Source of the DNA: PZPK01 sp047628385
Lineage (GTDB): Bacteria; Pseudomonadota; Gammaproteobacteria; Pseudomonadales; Oleiphilaceae
Direction of reading: 5' to 3'
Length of the DNA stretch: 42,206 bases
Assembly: GCA_047628385.1 (NCBI GenBank)
Contig: JBLHVH010000005.1
Location: 1-42,206, forward strand
The notes under the pieces were generated by a model, which did not search any database, was not told the DNA's origin, and was given only the letters and a program-made list of their open reading frames with translations. A program made the translations under genes and the position numbers. This document shows, piece after piece, positions 24,710-33,937 of the stretch (the first letter of the stretch is position 1; each line of letters starts with the position of its first letter).

Positions 24710-25534
24710 TTGGCTACATTTAGAATACGGCTATTAGAAGCACTTTTATTATTCTCTATTGCGGGCGGGGTGACTCATGCCACCGCTAATGAAACTACCA
24801 TCATTTATTTCTACAACCCTGAAATTAACATCACTCGTAATGCCCTACTTAAAAATACATTTGATCTTTATCTCGAAGCACAAGGTGATTATCAATTTCA
24901 GCCGGTTGATAACAAAGCGACATTTGAAACCTTAATAAAAGACAAGAATAACGCCATCTTCATGATGTCAAATTGGCATTATTTACAATTGAAAAAAACA
25001 TCCCTATTGAACACCGCCACACTCGCGTTACGTGGCACAAAAGATGGTAACGATACTTACCATAAAATATTGGTAGGCAAGCAACACAAGCTTGATTTGC
25101 AAACGATGAGTTTAGCCACCTCTGGCAATGAAGAATATTCTCGATCAATCTTAAGTGATATTTATTCACAGCAATCGATTGATAAATTTTCATCACTCAA
25201 TGTGCTGGCTGTCCCTAAAGATATTGATGCTTTAATGGCTGTCGGTTTCGGTCTTGCTGACGCCGCACTGTCGACAAAATCAAGCTTAGACAAACTATCT
25301 ATACTTTATAAACAACAAAATCAGCCTTTACACATTTTGGGTAAAAGCAAGGCATTAAAACGCCTTGCCGTCGTATTTAAACAAATACCATTAGCAAAGC
25401 ATCGTCAAATTCAATCTATTCTAAAACGAATGGCAACAGACAAAAAAGGCAAGCGAGGGCTCAATATGCTAGGACTTGATGATTGGCGTCTTGTCGATGA
25501 ACGTTTAACCAAAAACAAAGGGCCAGAAGAATGA
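24710..25534 (+). CDS. Periplasmic PhnD-like solute-binding protein
   Basis: A 274-residue protein with a signal peptide (RIRLLEALLLFSIAGGV, cleavage near THATA). The mature part resembles the phosphonate/phosphate-type binding fold: TIIYFYNPEINITRNALLKN, FMMSNWHYLQL, KILVGKQHK, and a C-terminal ...ILKRMATDKKGKRGLNMLG, a typical end of this fold. The only in-frame start is TTG 24710, without a good ribosome-binding site; a nearby ATG at 24697 is in another frame and ends after eight codons. Start and 5' end are therefore doubtful. Its stop overlaps the next gene (ATGA). No permease or ATPase is nearby, so sensing seems likelier than uptake. Confidence 0.78.
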   Translation: MATFRIRLLEALLLFSIAGGVTHATANETTIIYFYNPEINITRNALLKNTFDLYLEAQGDYQFQPVDNKATFETLIKDKNNAIFMMSNWHYLQLKKTSLLNTATLALRGTKDGNDTYHKILVGKQHKLDLQTMSLATSGNEEYSRSILSDIYSQQSIDKFSSLNVLAVPKDIDALMAVGFGLADAALSTKSSLDKLSILYKQQNQPLHILGKSKALKRLAVVFKQIPLAKHRQIQSILKRMATDKKGKRGLNMLGLDDWRLVDERLTKNKGPEE

Positions 25535-26568
25535 ATTTTAGGCCGACTTATCTAACCCGGAAACTCTTGATGAACTTAAAACTGTTCAGCAAATTACTCG
25601 GCGCCTTCTGTTTATTGGCGCTTGTATCGTGTTCAAGTATCCCAAATAAAACAGATATTGTAGCCAACTCTGCGCATGTTTCATTCAATCCGGCGTTTAC
25701 AAACAACACAAGCGAAAAACAAGCGCGTATATTACTCGTTAATACTAACCGACAAATCGACCGATATAAGGCGGCTGAAATATCCTTTACTAAAATACTG
25801 AAAAATCACCGCATACGTACTGTCGATTTAGCCCATGACGATCAACCAGTAGAGACCTTGCAGGATCTATTAAATGAAGAACATTTTGACGCCGTGTATT
25901 GCATTGGAGCAAAAGCCCTAGGTTCTATTGATCACATCGATCCCGATATGCCCGTTGTTTTCAGTTCGGTGCTCAATTGGCGTCGATTTAACACACAAGA
26001 CAATTACAATGGCATTGCCAGTGAAGTGGCTCCTGAGGCTCAACTAACGTGGTTCAAGTACTTCTTTCCTGAAATTAAAAAAATAGGTGTGCTCTATAGC
26101 GCTGATAATCAACAACGGCTAAAAGATGCCTTAATACCGGCCAAAGCCCTTGCCTTAGAGCTCGTTACTCAAGAAATAAGCGCAGAAACACAACTCGAGA
26201 TTCCAGCCACCGGCTTATTGTCGAAAGTTGATGCCTTGTGGCTTATTTCAGATCCAAATGTATTAGTATCGACCGATCAAGCTAAACGCCTATTTAAAAT
26301 GGCAGACCAAAGAAATATTCCTATCTTTACTTACCATTCATTTTTTATGGAAATGGGGGCGACTTTAAGTATTATGGCTGATTTACCCACAACTGGTCGA
26401 CAAGCGGCATTGATGATGAAAAATGCACTTAATCAGCTAGAATATAAACACGCTCTGCAATTTCCGGCAGGAAGTAGTATTACTTTAAATATAAAAAAGG
26501 TGGAAGCTTACAAGCTTACACTCAATGAAAATGCGCTAGACTCAGTCGATGAGCTTATTGAGCAATGA
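25531..26568 (+). CDS. Lipoprotein of the ABC substrate-binding family (COG2984-like)
   Basis: A protein of up to 345 residues with a lipobox (LLALVSC, Cys34 from the first ATG), so it is probably tethered by lipid. The body resembles the ABC_sub_bind family (PF04392): ARILLVNTNRQIDRYKAAE, FDAVYCIGAKAL, PVVFSSVLNW, IGVLYSADNQQRL, ALWLISDPNVLV and IPIFTYHSFFMEMGATLSI. The first ATG overlaps the preceding stop; an internal ATG at 25570 gives a more usual 20-residue lipoprotein signal. The ligand is unknown. With its neighbour it forms a two-gene unit divergent from the kinase operon, and probably presents ligand to a sensor. Confidence 0.85.
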   Translation: MNFRPTYLTRKLLMNLKLFSKLLGAFCLLALVSCSSIPNKTDIVANSAHVSFNPAFTNNTSEKQARILLVNTNRQIDRYKAAEISFTKILKNHRIRTVDLAHDDQPVETLQDLLNEEHFDAVYCIGAKALGSIDHIDPDMPVVFSSVLNWRRFNTQDNYNGIASEVAPEAQLTWFKYFFPEIKKIGVLYSADNQQRLKDALIPAKALALELVTQEISAETQLEIPATGLLSKVDALWLISDPNVLVSTDQAKRLFKMADQRNIPIFTYHSFFMEMGATLSIMADLPTTGRQAALMMKNALNQLEYKHALQFPAGSSITLNIKKVEAYKLTLNENALDSVDELIEQ

Positions 26569-26778
26569 AAAAACCCTATAAATACAGCAATTATGGTGAA
26601 AGAAAAAAAATATTTCATAGTTTGCAATATATTTTAGCTATTTTCTGGCAATTGAACATAAAGTAGTCTATCTTTACTGGGCCTGCCATAGATGAATTAG
26701 GCATTTCCCATCGAATTAACTCAAACAATTCTTTCTAATAACAGACTTAGCTCTGAATCCGACAAAAAAAATTGAACT

Positions 26779-28041
26779 ATGAATCTTACCGAACTAAAGC
26801 ATAAAAGCGTCCCAGAATTACTCGAAATTGCCACTGGAATGGGATTAGAAAATCTCGCCCGTTCTCGAAAACAAGCTGTTATATTTTCTATATTAAAGCG
26901 ACACGCTAAAGGTGGAGAAGATATTTCGGGCGATGGTGTCCTAGAAATTTTGCAAGATGGCTTCGGCTTTTTGCGATCAGCTGAAGGCTCATACCTTGCT
27001 GGTCCCGATGACATCTATGTTTCACCCAGTCAAATACGACGATTTAATCTTCGTACAGGTGATACTATATCAGGTAAAATTCGCCCACCCAAAGAGGGCG
27101 AACGTTATTTTGCCTTATTAAAAGTCAGTGAAATTAACTTTGATAAGCCAGACAATTCAAAGAATAAAATTTTGTTTGAAAATCTAACACCTTTATTTCC
27201 AAATGATCGTTTGGGTCTAGAAATTGGTAACGGTAGTACCGAAGATTTATCAGCACGTATTTTAGATCTCGTTGCTCCTATTGGTAAAGGTCAACGTGGT
27301 TTAGTTGTATCGCCACCGAAAGCTGGTAAGACATTGATGATGCAAAATATTGCACAATCAATTGCAAAAAATAATCCTGAATGTCATTTGATGGTACTAC
27401 TCATCGATGAACGTCCTGAAGAAGTAACCGAAATGCAACGCTCTGTTCGTGGAGAAGTGGTCGCCAGTACTTTTGATGAACCACCATCACGCCATGTTCA
27501 AGTTGCTGAAATGGTTATCGAAAAAGCAAAACGTTTAGTTGAACATAAAAAAGATGTGGTCATTATTTTAGACTCCATCACGCGTTTAGCTCGTGCTTAT
27601 AATACGATCATTCCTTCTTCTGGTAAGGTATTAACCGGTGGTATTGATGCACACGCATTAGAACGTCCAAAGCGTTTTTTTGGTGCTGCACGAAATATTG
27701 AAGAAGGCGGCAGCTTAACGATTATAGCGACGGCACTCGTTGATACCGGTTCGAAAATGGATGAAGTCATTTACGAAGAATTTAAAGGCACCGGCAACAT
27801 GGAAGTGCATTTAGATCGTCGTTGTGCAGAAAAACGTGTTTATCCTGCTATTAATATTCGCCGCTCAGGAACTCGTCGAGAAGACCTCTTAATGAGTGAA
27901 GATGAATTACAACGTGTATGGATTCTTCGAAAATTATTGCACAGCATGGATGATGACGTCGCTTCTTTGGAGTTTATTCTCGATAAATTAAAAGAGTCTA
28001 AAACCAATGATGAGTTCTTCTTATCAATGAAAAAGCGTTAG
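26779..28041 (+). CDS. rho: Transcription termination factor Rho
   Basis: A 420-residue hexameric RNA helicase. The N-terminal LKHKSVPELLEIATGMGLEN helical part precedes the cold-shock-like RNA-binding fold with GFGFLRS (61-67) and DDIYVSPSQIRRFNLRTGD. The Walker A site SPPKAGKT is at 178-185, Walker B is VVIILDSITRLARAYN, and the Q-loop is SSGKVLTGGIDAHAL. No residue is missing. It stands without trxA, which precedes rho in Pseudomonas. The 210-base leader upstream shows no clear signal, though Rho is often autoregulated through its leader. Confidence 0.97.
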   Translation: MNLTELKHKSVPELLEIATGMGLENLARSRKQAVIFSILKRHAKGGEDISGDGVLEILQDGFGFLRSAEGSYLAGPDDIYVSPSQIRRFNLRTGDTISGKIRPPKEGERYFALLKVSEINFDKPDNSKNKILFENLTPLFPNDRLGLEIGNGSTEDLSARILDLVAPIGKGQRGLVVSPPKAGKTLMMQNIAQSIAKNNPECHLMVLLIDERPEEVTEMQRSVRGEVVASTFDEPPSRHVQVAEMVIEKAKRLVEHKKDVVIILDSITRLARAYNTIIPSSGKVLTGGIDAHALERPKRFFGAARNIEEGGSLTIIATALVDTGSKMDEVIYEEFKGTGNMEVHLDRRCAEKRVYPAINIRRSGTRREDLLMSEDELQRVWILRKLLHSMDDDVASLEFILDKLKESKTNDEFFLSMKKR

Positions 28042-28089
28042 TCAGCCTAAATCGCCTTTATAGGCAATGCTGACTGCTCAGAAAAAACA

Positions 28090-28120
28090 CGAAAGCCGGT
28101 TTTTATAGCCGGTTTTTTGT
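28090..28120 (+). terminator. Intrinsic terminator after rho
   Basis: AAAGCCGG (28092-28099) pairs with CCGGTTTT (28109-28116) with one G-U pair around a nine-base loop, followed by further T's. A six-base T-run makes this a likely terminator between rho and ubiD. Confidence 0.7.
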
Positions 28121-28147
28121 TATTTAGTCTCCCAGCAAATATGCCTT

Positions 28148-29623
28148 ATGAAATATAATGACTTAAGAGATTTTATCGATCAGCTCGAAAAGATGGGTGA
28201 ACTCAAACGCATCAAGACTGAAGTCGACCCTAATCTTGAAATGACAGAAATATGCGACCGCACATTAAAAGCCGGTGGCCCTGCCTTATTATTTGAAAAC
28301 CCAAAGGGCTATGACACACCAGTGCTAGGAAACCTATTCGGTACACCGAAGCGTGTTGCTCTCGGGATGGGTCATTCAGACGTAACTGCTTTGCGAGAGG
28401 TTGGTAAGCTATTAGCCTTCTTAAAAGAACCAGAACCACCCAAAGGCATTAAAGATGCTTGGCAAAAGCTTCCTATCTTTAAACAAGTCATGAATATGGC
28501 GCCTAAGGAAGTTCGCTCAGCCCCTTGCCAACAAATTGTGATCGAAAAAGAACAGGTCGACCTCTATAAACTGCCGATACAAACCTGTTGGCCTAACGAC
28601 GCAGGCCCTCTAATCACTTGGCCATTAGTTATTACGCAAGGCCCTGAAAAATCACGGCAGAATTTAGGTATTTATCGTCAGCAATTAATTGCAAAAAACA
28701 AACTTATCATGCGCTGGCTATCGCATCGAGGTGGCGCTTTAGACTTTAGAGAATGGCAAATAAAACATCCCGGCAAACCCTTTCCGATTGCTGTTGCACT
28801 AGGTGCTGATCCTGCAACCATTCTTGGCGCGGTCACACCGGTTCCCGATAGCCTTTCTGAGTATGCTTTTGCAGGCCTATTACGCGGTAGTAAAACCGAA
28901 GTGACCTCAGCAAAATTAAGTGACTTATCGGTTCCTGCCAGTGCCGAATTTGTACTAGAAGGCTTTATTTACCCTGATGATATGGCACCGGAAGGGCCTT
29001 TTGGTGATCATACTGGCTACTATAATGAAGTTGATTCGTTTCCGGTCTTTACTGTTGAGTGTATAACCCACCGAAAAAATCCTATTTATCATAGTACCTA
29101 TACGGGTAGACCACCTGATGAACCGGCTATTTTAGGCGTAGCACTCAACGAAGTATTTATCCCTATTTTGCAAAAGCAGTTTCCAGAAATTGTAGATTTT
29201 TACCTCCCACCGGAAGGCTGCTCTTACCGGCTAGCTATCGTGAGTATGAAAAAACAATACCCAGGTCACGCTAAGCGCGTGATGATGGGTGTGTGGTCAT
29301 TTTTACGTCAATTTATGTATACAAAGTTTGTCATCGTTGTTGATGACGACGTCGATGCACGGAACTGGGAAGATGTAATTTGGGCAATGACGACCCGAAT
29401 GGACCCTGCTAGAGATGTGACCATGATTGAAAATACCCCCATTGATTATTTAGACTTCGCTTCTCCTGTTTCAGGCTTAGGGTCAAAAATGGGCCTTGAT
29501 GCGACCAACAAATGGCAAGGTGAAACCACCAGAGAATGGGGTATACCTATTACCATGAAAGAAGAAGTAAAAAATAGAGTAGATGACATCTGGAATGAGT
29601 TAGCCATTTTCGACAAAAAATGA
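28148..29623 (+). CDS. ubiD: 4-hydroxy-3-polyprenylbenzoate decarboxylase
   Basis: A 491-residue prenylated-FMN-dependent decarboxylase of ubiquinone synthesis. It opens YNDLRDFIDQLEKMGELKRI and keeps TWPLVITQGPEKSRQNLGIY, LMHR-type MRWLSHRGGALDF, the EGPFGDHTGYYN segment with its catalytic glutamate region, and YHSTYTGRPPDEPAILG. The C-terminal VVDDDVDARNWEDVIWAMTT closes the fold. It needs prenylated FMN from UbiX, which is not in the window. The stop overlaps the start of the next gene by four bases (ATGA), so the reductase is translated with it. Confidence 0.96.
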   Translation: MKYNDLRDFIDQLEKMGELKRIKTEVDPNLEMTEICDRTLKAGGPALLFENPKGYDTPVLGNLFGTPKRVALGMGHSDVTALREVGKLLAFLKEPEPPKGIKDAWQKLPIFKQVMNMAPKEVRSAPCQQIVIEKEQVDLYKLPIQTCWPNDAGPLITWPLVITQGPEKSRQNLGIYRQQLIAKNKLIMRWLSHRGGALDFREWQIKHPGKPFPIAVALGADPATILGAVTPVPDSLSEYAFAGLLRGSKTEVTSAKLSDLSVPASAEFVLEGFIYPDDMAPEGPFGDHTGYYNEVDSFPVFTVECITHRKNPIYHSTYTGRPPDEPAILGVALNEVFIPILQKQFPEIVDFYLPPEGCSYRLAIVSMKKQYPGHAKRVMMGVWSFLRQFMYTKFVIVVDDDVDARNWEDVIWAMTTRMDPARDVTMIENTPIDYLDFASPVSGLGSKMGLDATNKWQGETTREWGIPITMKEEVKNRVDDIWNELAIFDKK

Positions 29624-30666
29624 ATATTCGTCTCATTAAAAAACAAGCTGATAACCAGCCTAAGTATTATGACTTTCAATGTTCACCCGATGAATCTCTG
29701 TATGACGCGGCTGCAAAAGTTGACATTACATTACCCATAAGTTGTAAAAATGGCGTATGTCATATCTGCCGAGGTGAGCTTCAATCTGGCGCAGTTATAA
29801 CAGGTGGACAAAATAAAGCAGTCAACGCCTCAGAAGATGGCGCAGCTGAAATTATGCTTTGTAGAACATGGCCCCAATCGTCATGTGAAATTGAAGTAAA
29901 AAGTGTATTTGGACCCAAGGAGTTACCATTGAAGAAAGTTGCTTGCCAAGTTGAAAGTATTGAGTTGAACCAAGCTCATGTTTATCAAATTCAACTTAGC
30001 CTACCTGCGGGAAAGTCTCCTGATTTTTTTGCTGGTCAGTATTTATCAATTAATATACCAACACGTGAGGAGCCGGCTTACTTTTCAATTGCTAGCCGTC
30101 CTGGCCTTCGATCAATCGAACTACATATACAGGCAGATCCGCATTTAGAATCGGCCGTAAAAATTGTTCAATACTTGCAAACTCAGCTCGAACAAAACAG
30201 CTGCGTTTCTATTTCTTTACCTTTTGGGGAAGCTTGTTTACATAAAGTTCCTTCAAAAGACTTAATTTTTATGGCTGCAGGAACAGGCTTTTCTCAAATG
30301 AAAAGTATGATTGAGCATCTACAGTTTATTGACTACAAACACGCCATTTCACTCTACTGGGCAGTACGTAAAGATGAAGATATGTATTTAAAGGAACTGG
30401 CTGAATCTTGGGCACAGCAATTCAGTAACGTCAATTTCAAACCGATCATTGCGGATATTGATGATAGACAAGGCGTCGAGCATCACGACCAAATGAGTGA
30501 AGCCGTGTTAAGTGACCACCTGGACCTTGCCAATAGTTTAGTCTTTGTAAGCGGCTCACCAAAGCTAGTTTTTTCGGCCCTGGATGCATTAACTGCATCA
30601 GGCTTACCTGAGGTACAATTTTATTCTGACGTACTCGCCTATGCCAAACGCAGTGATTTTAGTTAA
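29620..30666 (+). CDS. Ferredoxin-type 2Fe-2S plus FNR-like flavin reductase
   Basis: A 348-residue electron-transfer protein. Residues 1-95 are a plant-type ferredoxin with Cys42, Cys47, Cys50 and Cys81 (SCKNGVCHICRGEL, LCRTWP). Residues 100-200 are the FAD-binding barrel (FFAGQYLSINIP, PAYFSIASRPG). Residues 205-348 are the NAD(P)H domain (FMAAGTGFSQMKSMIEHL, FVSGSPKLVFSAL). Databases often name such proteins CDP-6-deoxy-delta-3,4-glucoseen reductase, but no deoxysugar genes are here. E. coli has the flavin reductase gene fre next to ubiD, so supplying reduced flavin, for example for the UbiX/UbiD cofactor, is a reasonable inference. It overlaps ubiD by four bases. Confidence 0.87.
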   Translation: MNIRLIKKQADNQPKYYDFQCSPDESLYDAAAKVDITLPISCKNGVCHICRGELQSGAVITGGQNKAVNASEDGAAEIMLCRTWPQSSCEIEVKSVFGPKELPLKKVACQVESIELNQAHVYQIQLSLPAGKSPDFFAGQYLSINIPTREEPAYFSIASRPGLRSIELHIQADPHLESAVKIVQYLQTQLEQNSCVSISLPFGEACLHKVPSKDLIFMAAGTGFSQMKSMIEHLQFIDYKHAISLYWAVRKDEDMYLKELAESWAQQFSNVNFKPIIADIDDRQGVEHHDQMSEAVLSDHLDLANSLVFVSGSPKLVFSALDALTASGLPEVQFYSDVLAYAKRSDFS

Positions 30667-30688
30667 TACGTACAAGGAAAGAAGTCGA

Positions 30689-31912
30689 TTATTTGGGTAG
30701 CGGTAATTCAGGTAGCGCCAGGCTTGCGATTAGATCATTAAGCAACGCTTGGTCATTCTTATTTAACTTTAAACTTAAACGATTTATTTCTGCATAAACT
30801 TCTGTACTAGGAAGTAAACTAGCACTTACGTTAAAATACTCCAGCGCTTTACCCCACAACTCATTTCTAAGTGATAGACGTCCAAGCGTAAGCAATAATA
30901 TTGGATTATTAGGCTTTTGCTTCAACCAAGTTTCAGCATGCGTTAACTGTTCAGATAGGTTCTTCCCTCGCACCAAACCATAGAGTTTTACTAAGGTATC
31001 ATCCCATTGTTTGCCCAATGCTTTTCGTAACAGCACCTCACACTCATGATCACTTTTTAGGCGTATCAATTGTTTAGCGTAATTTTCAATCAACAAGGAG
31101 TCGAAGCGAAGGGTATCAGGAATTTTTTTCCACATAACAGCGAGTACATCTGCAGAAGCACTTAGATTATTCTGCTGCATCAGCTCATCTGTTCGTTGAA
31201 TAAACGACTTCTCCCAGGCTAATCTCTCGAGCGATAACAATTCACCATCATTCGCTTGAGTATATTTACGTAAAGTAGGTATAAGGTTTAGCAATTGCTG
31301 CCAATCTTCTAATTTCAAATAAACAGTTTTGAGCAACTTTGATACAAAAGGGTGGTTTACTTGCTGTTTTTTTAAGCGCAAAAGGGTGGCTAGACATTGT
31401 TCTAGCTGGTTCTGCTGTAGTTGAATTTGCGCTTGCGCAATACCCACGGCAAATTCTGAGTCGCTGGTATTTTCATACGCTTTTTTCAGATGCTGTTCAG
31501 CTTCTTTTATATCGCCCAATTCATGCGCAGCATGCGCCGCTGCAAGATAGTTAATTAATGGCCGATCAGATTTACTTGCAGAGCGAGTGAGTAATCGACT
31601 TGCATGGCGCCAGTTGCCTTCGAGCAGAGCAATTAAGCCCTGTTCAGTATTTTGTTGTGCACGTGTTACACCAAATGGGCCCAACATTCGTCGAAACAGG
31701 CCTTTAGAATAACGAAACCCTCGAAACATACGAAAGCATAAACTAAGTGTACAAAGCACAACAATATTAAGCCCTAACATGACCCATAAGTTGCTTTCTA
31801 TCAACCAGTGGCCAATTGTAATACGTACATAACCAGGGTCATGAGAGACTGCAAAAGACAACATGACGGCAATCGCAAGGCCAAAAACTATTAGCGAGAG
31901 TATTCGCTTCAT
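30689..31912 (-). CDS. hemY: HemY-like TPR membrane protein of the hem operon
   Basis: A 407-residue protein with two N-terminal membrane helices (ILSLIVFGLAIAVMLSFAV and LWVMLGLNIVVLCTLSLCF) and a tetratricopeptide-like body. The HemY family motif is the stretch GLFRRMLGPFGVTRAQQNTE followed by AEQHLKKAYENTSDSEFAVG. It is the proteobacterial HemY (enterobacterial type), not the Bacillus protoporphyrinogen oxidase of that name. It has no proven enzyme activity and is linked to haem synthesis through the operon and through interaction data. It is last in hemC-hemD-hemX-hemY; hemX overlaps it by four bases. Confidence 0.9.
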   Translation of the reverse strand: MKRILSLIVFGLAIAVMLSFAVSHDPGYVRITIGHWLIESNLWVMLGLNIVVLCTLSLCFRMFRGFRYSKGLFRRMLGPFGVTRAQQNTEQGLIALLEGNWRHASRLLTRSASKSDRPLINYLAAAHAAHELGDIKEAEQHLKKAYENTSDSEFAVGIAQAQIQLQQNQLEQCLATLLRLKKQQVNHPFVSKLLKTVYLKLEDWQQLLNLIPTLRKYTQANDGELLSLERLAWEKSFIQRTDELMQQNNLSASADVLAVMWKKIPDTLRFDSLLIENYAKQLIRLKSDHECEVLLRKALGKQWDDTLVKLYGLVRGKNLSEQLTHAETWLKQKPNNPILLLTLGRLSLRNELWGKALEYFNVSASLLPSTEVYAEINRLSLKLNKNDQALLNDLIASLALPELPLPK

Positions 31913-33111
31913 TTGGGCGATCCCTCTGTTTTCTTCGTACTATTAGATAGACTCTTATTTTCCTGACGCTGATACTCATCACTAGGTCGTGACAGTTTGC
32001 CCAAGGAATGATTTAAATACATGCTTTCAATCTTCTCTTTTAGCAGCCGCAATGAGCTCGATATATCAGGAATAATGGGGTTTATTTTTGCCATTTTCAT
32101 TGCTTCAATTTGCTTCAATAATGCGAGCGTACTGGTATCTGTTAAATCAAAATAAGAGTTTAGCCACAAAGATGATTTTTCCAGACTGTCTTGATAGATC
32201 ACCTGATTTCTATCTAAAATAGCAAGACTGGCTTGCTCCAGCATTAATCTCAAATTTTGCTTAATGTAATAACTTTGTTCCGGAACCAATAGCGGCACTA
32301 TCGCATTATCTAAACGTTTGATAATAAAAACTTTCTGCAGATCCTTCCAAATTTCTTTCCAAAGCCCTTGCCATGAAAACGCAGCATCAACAGCGACTGT
32401 TTGCGTTATTTCATGCGATGGCACATTGTCTGTTTTTTGACTTAAAAATACCTGCGTATTCAATCGATCTAAGGCGTTAATCATTGCAGATAGACGCACG
32501 TACAAACCTTCGGTATCCGCTGTTTCTGTCTGTTGTAATGCTAAAATATCACCAGCCAAAGCCTTGCGAACCATCAATAAACCAGGATCATCATTTTCAG
32601 CAAGCACCTGATCTGCCGACACTAAGATGGCTTCTGCACTACGCACATCTTGCTCAAATGAAAGCCTTTGATTCGCTAAGTGCATCAAGTACTCAGCTTC
32701 AGCCATTAACCAATCTGCACGATTTCTAGCACCTAGATCATGAAGCTGTTGGGTATTAAACTGGCTTTGTTGCTTCAGTTTATGTGAAGCCAACGTTTGC
32801 ACCTCAAGTAAAGCGTCAACGCTTTGAAAACGTTGTTGCAATACTCTATCACGCTGCGCGAGTTCATTTTTCCCGTTGTCACTATTTTTAGTTAGGATCT
32901 GAATTAGCGTATTTTGCTGTTCTAGTTGCTGCCAAAAATAAACAGATGCGACCGCACTCAGCGCAAATATCAATACCACCAATAACGCAAAAGGCCATAC
33001 ATTAGGCGACTTTTTTCGCTTGCCTATAGTTGGTTTTTTGGCACTAGGCCTTGATGCATCGGTCTTATCGGGTAAGGCCTGAGATGTCGATTGGGGCTGC
33101 GTGTCAGTCAC
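31909..33111 (-). CDS. hemX: HemX-like membrane protein
   Basis: A 400-residue protein with a charged N-terminal tail, a single membrane helix at about 40-62 (VWPFALLVVLIFALSAVASVY) and a mostly helical periplasmic domain beginning in a coiled coil. Family sequence includes DWLMAEAEYLMHLANQRLSF and LLVPEQSYYIKQNLRLMLEQA. Although once named a uroporphyrin-III C-methyltransferase, it has no SAM-binding site and its role is unknown. It lies between hemD (39-base gap) and hemY (four-base overlap). Confidence 0.9.
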   Translation of the reverse strand: MTDTQPQSTSQALPDKTDASRPSAKKPTIGKRKKSPNVWPFALLVVLIFALSAVASVYFWQQLEQQNTLIQILTKNSDNGKNELAQRDRVLQQRFQSVDALLEVQTLASHKLKQQSQFNTQQLHDLGARNRADWLMAEAEYLMHLANQRLSFEQDVRSAEAILVSADQVLAENDDPGLLMVRKALAGDILALQQTETADTEGLYVRLSAMINALDRLNTQVFLSQKTDNVPSHEITQTVAVDAAFSWQGLWKEIWKDLQKVFIIKRLDNAIVPLLVPEQSYYIKQNLRLMLEQASLAILDRNQVIYQDSLEKSSLWLNSYFDLTDTSTLALLKQIEAMKMAKINPIIPDISSSLRLLKEKIESMYLNHSLGKLSRPSDEYQRQENKSLSNSTKKTEGSPK

Positions 33112-33150
33112 GTTTAATCCTGCTTGAAGTCGATGTTTATTTTAATCATT

Positions 33151-33927
33151 TTAGTGTATTTCTTTTCGGGCCTTGGCGATACAACGAATAATATCCATCG
33201 GCATTAAATTATTAGCAATATAGGTTAATTTATATCCTTGATCTCGGGCAATATTTGCCACGCGTTCACTCGATAGAATAAATACTTTATTTTTAAGGTC
33301 AATGTTTACATTTTTGCTCATAACTATCAGGTTTGAAAGCGTTTCACCACTCAAAGCAACAATGTAATTTGGATTAAATTTAATCAAACTATTCTCTAAT
33401 TCTGCAGCACTATATTGAGGACAAATACGCTCATATAGAGAAATCGTATCGACATATGCTCCACGTTTTTCAAGTACGTTCTCGATGATATTTCTACCCT
33501 CTTTTCCCTTCAAGATAAGCACCTTCTCATTACTTACCTTGGTCAACAGTTTCATCGTTAATAGCGCTTCACTATTAAGGTCTTCACCGGGCTCAATCAA
33601 ATTAAGCCCTGCCGGCTTTAAAGTATTTGCAGTTTTACGGCCTATCGCAAACCAGTTTTGCTTAATAGGAAATTGCGGCCAGTATTCGTCTATTATAGAC
33701 AACCCTAGCCTTGCTGCATGCTGACTCACCACAATCACATGATCATAGTCATCAATGTTCATGATTTTTTGGCGCGCCTCAGCAGTAATGTCCAAAGGCT
33801 GAATCATTAAGGTTGGCAATACTTCACAGTTAGCACCAACCGACTCAAGTACTTTAGAAAGATCGGAGCCAGACGGCTCGGGTCGACAGATCAAAACGCG
33901 CGTATCGGGCAATAGCTTTTGAATCAT
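33151..33927 (-). CDS. hemD: Uroporphyrinogen-III synthase
   Basis: A 258-residue enzyme that closes hydroxymethylbilane with inversion of ring D. The fold has two similar lobes, and the sequence is poorly conserved in the family. Recognisable parts are VLICRPEPSGSDLSKVLE, IVVSQHAARLGLSII, WFAIGRKTANTLKPAGL, ILKGKEGRNIIENVLEKRGA, and IVALSGETLSNLI. ATG 33927 is 10 bases past the hemC stop; an in-frame start at 33981 would overlap hemC by 44 bases. It is placed between hemC and hemX, as in Pseudomonas. Confidence 0.93.
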   Translation of the reverse strand: MIQKLLPDTRVLICRPEPSGSDLSKVLESVGANCEVLPTLMIQPLDITAEARQKIMNIDDYDHVIVVSQHAARLGLSIIDEYWPQFPIKQNWFAIGRKTANTLKPAGLNLIEPGEDLNSEALLTMKLLTKVSNEKVLILKGKEGRNIIENVLEKRGAYVDTISLYERICPQYSAAELENSLIKFNPNYIVALSGETLSNLIVMSKNVNIDLKNKVFILSSERVANIARDQGYKLTYIANNLMPMDIIRCIAKARKEIH

Positions 33928-33937
33928 AACGTTATTT

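Noticed and set aside
29620..30666. Deoxysugar (CDP-6-deoxy-glucoseen) reductase identity
   Set aside because: Only the domain layout matches; there are no deoxysugar genes, and coupling to ubiD suggests another role.
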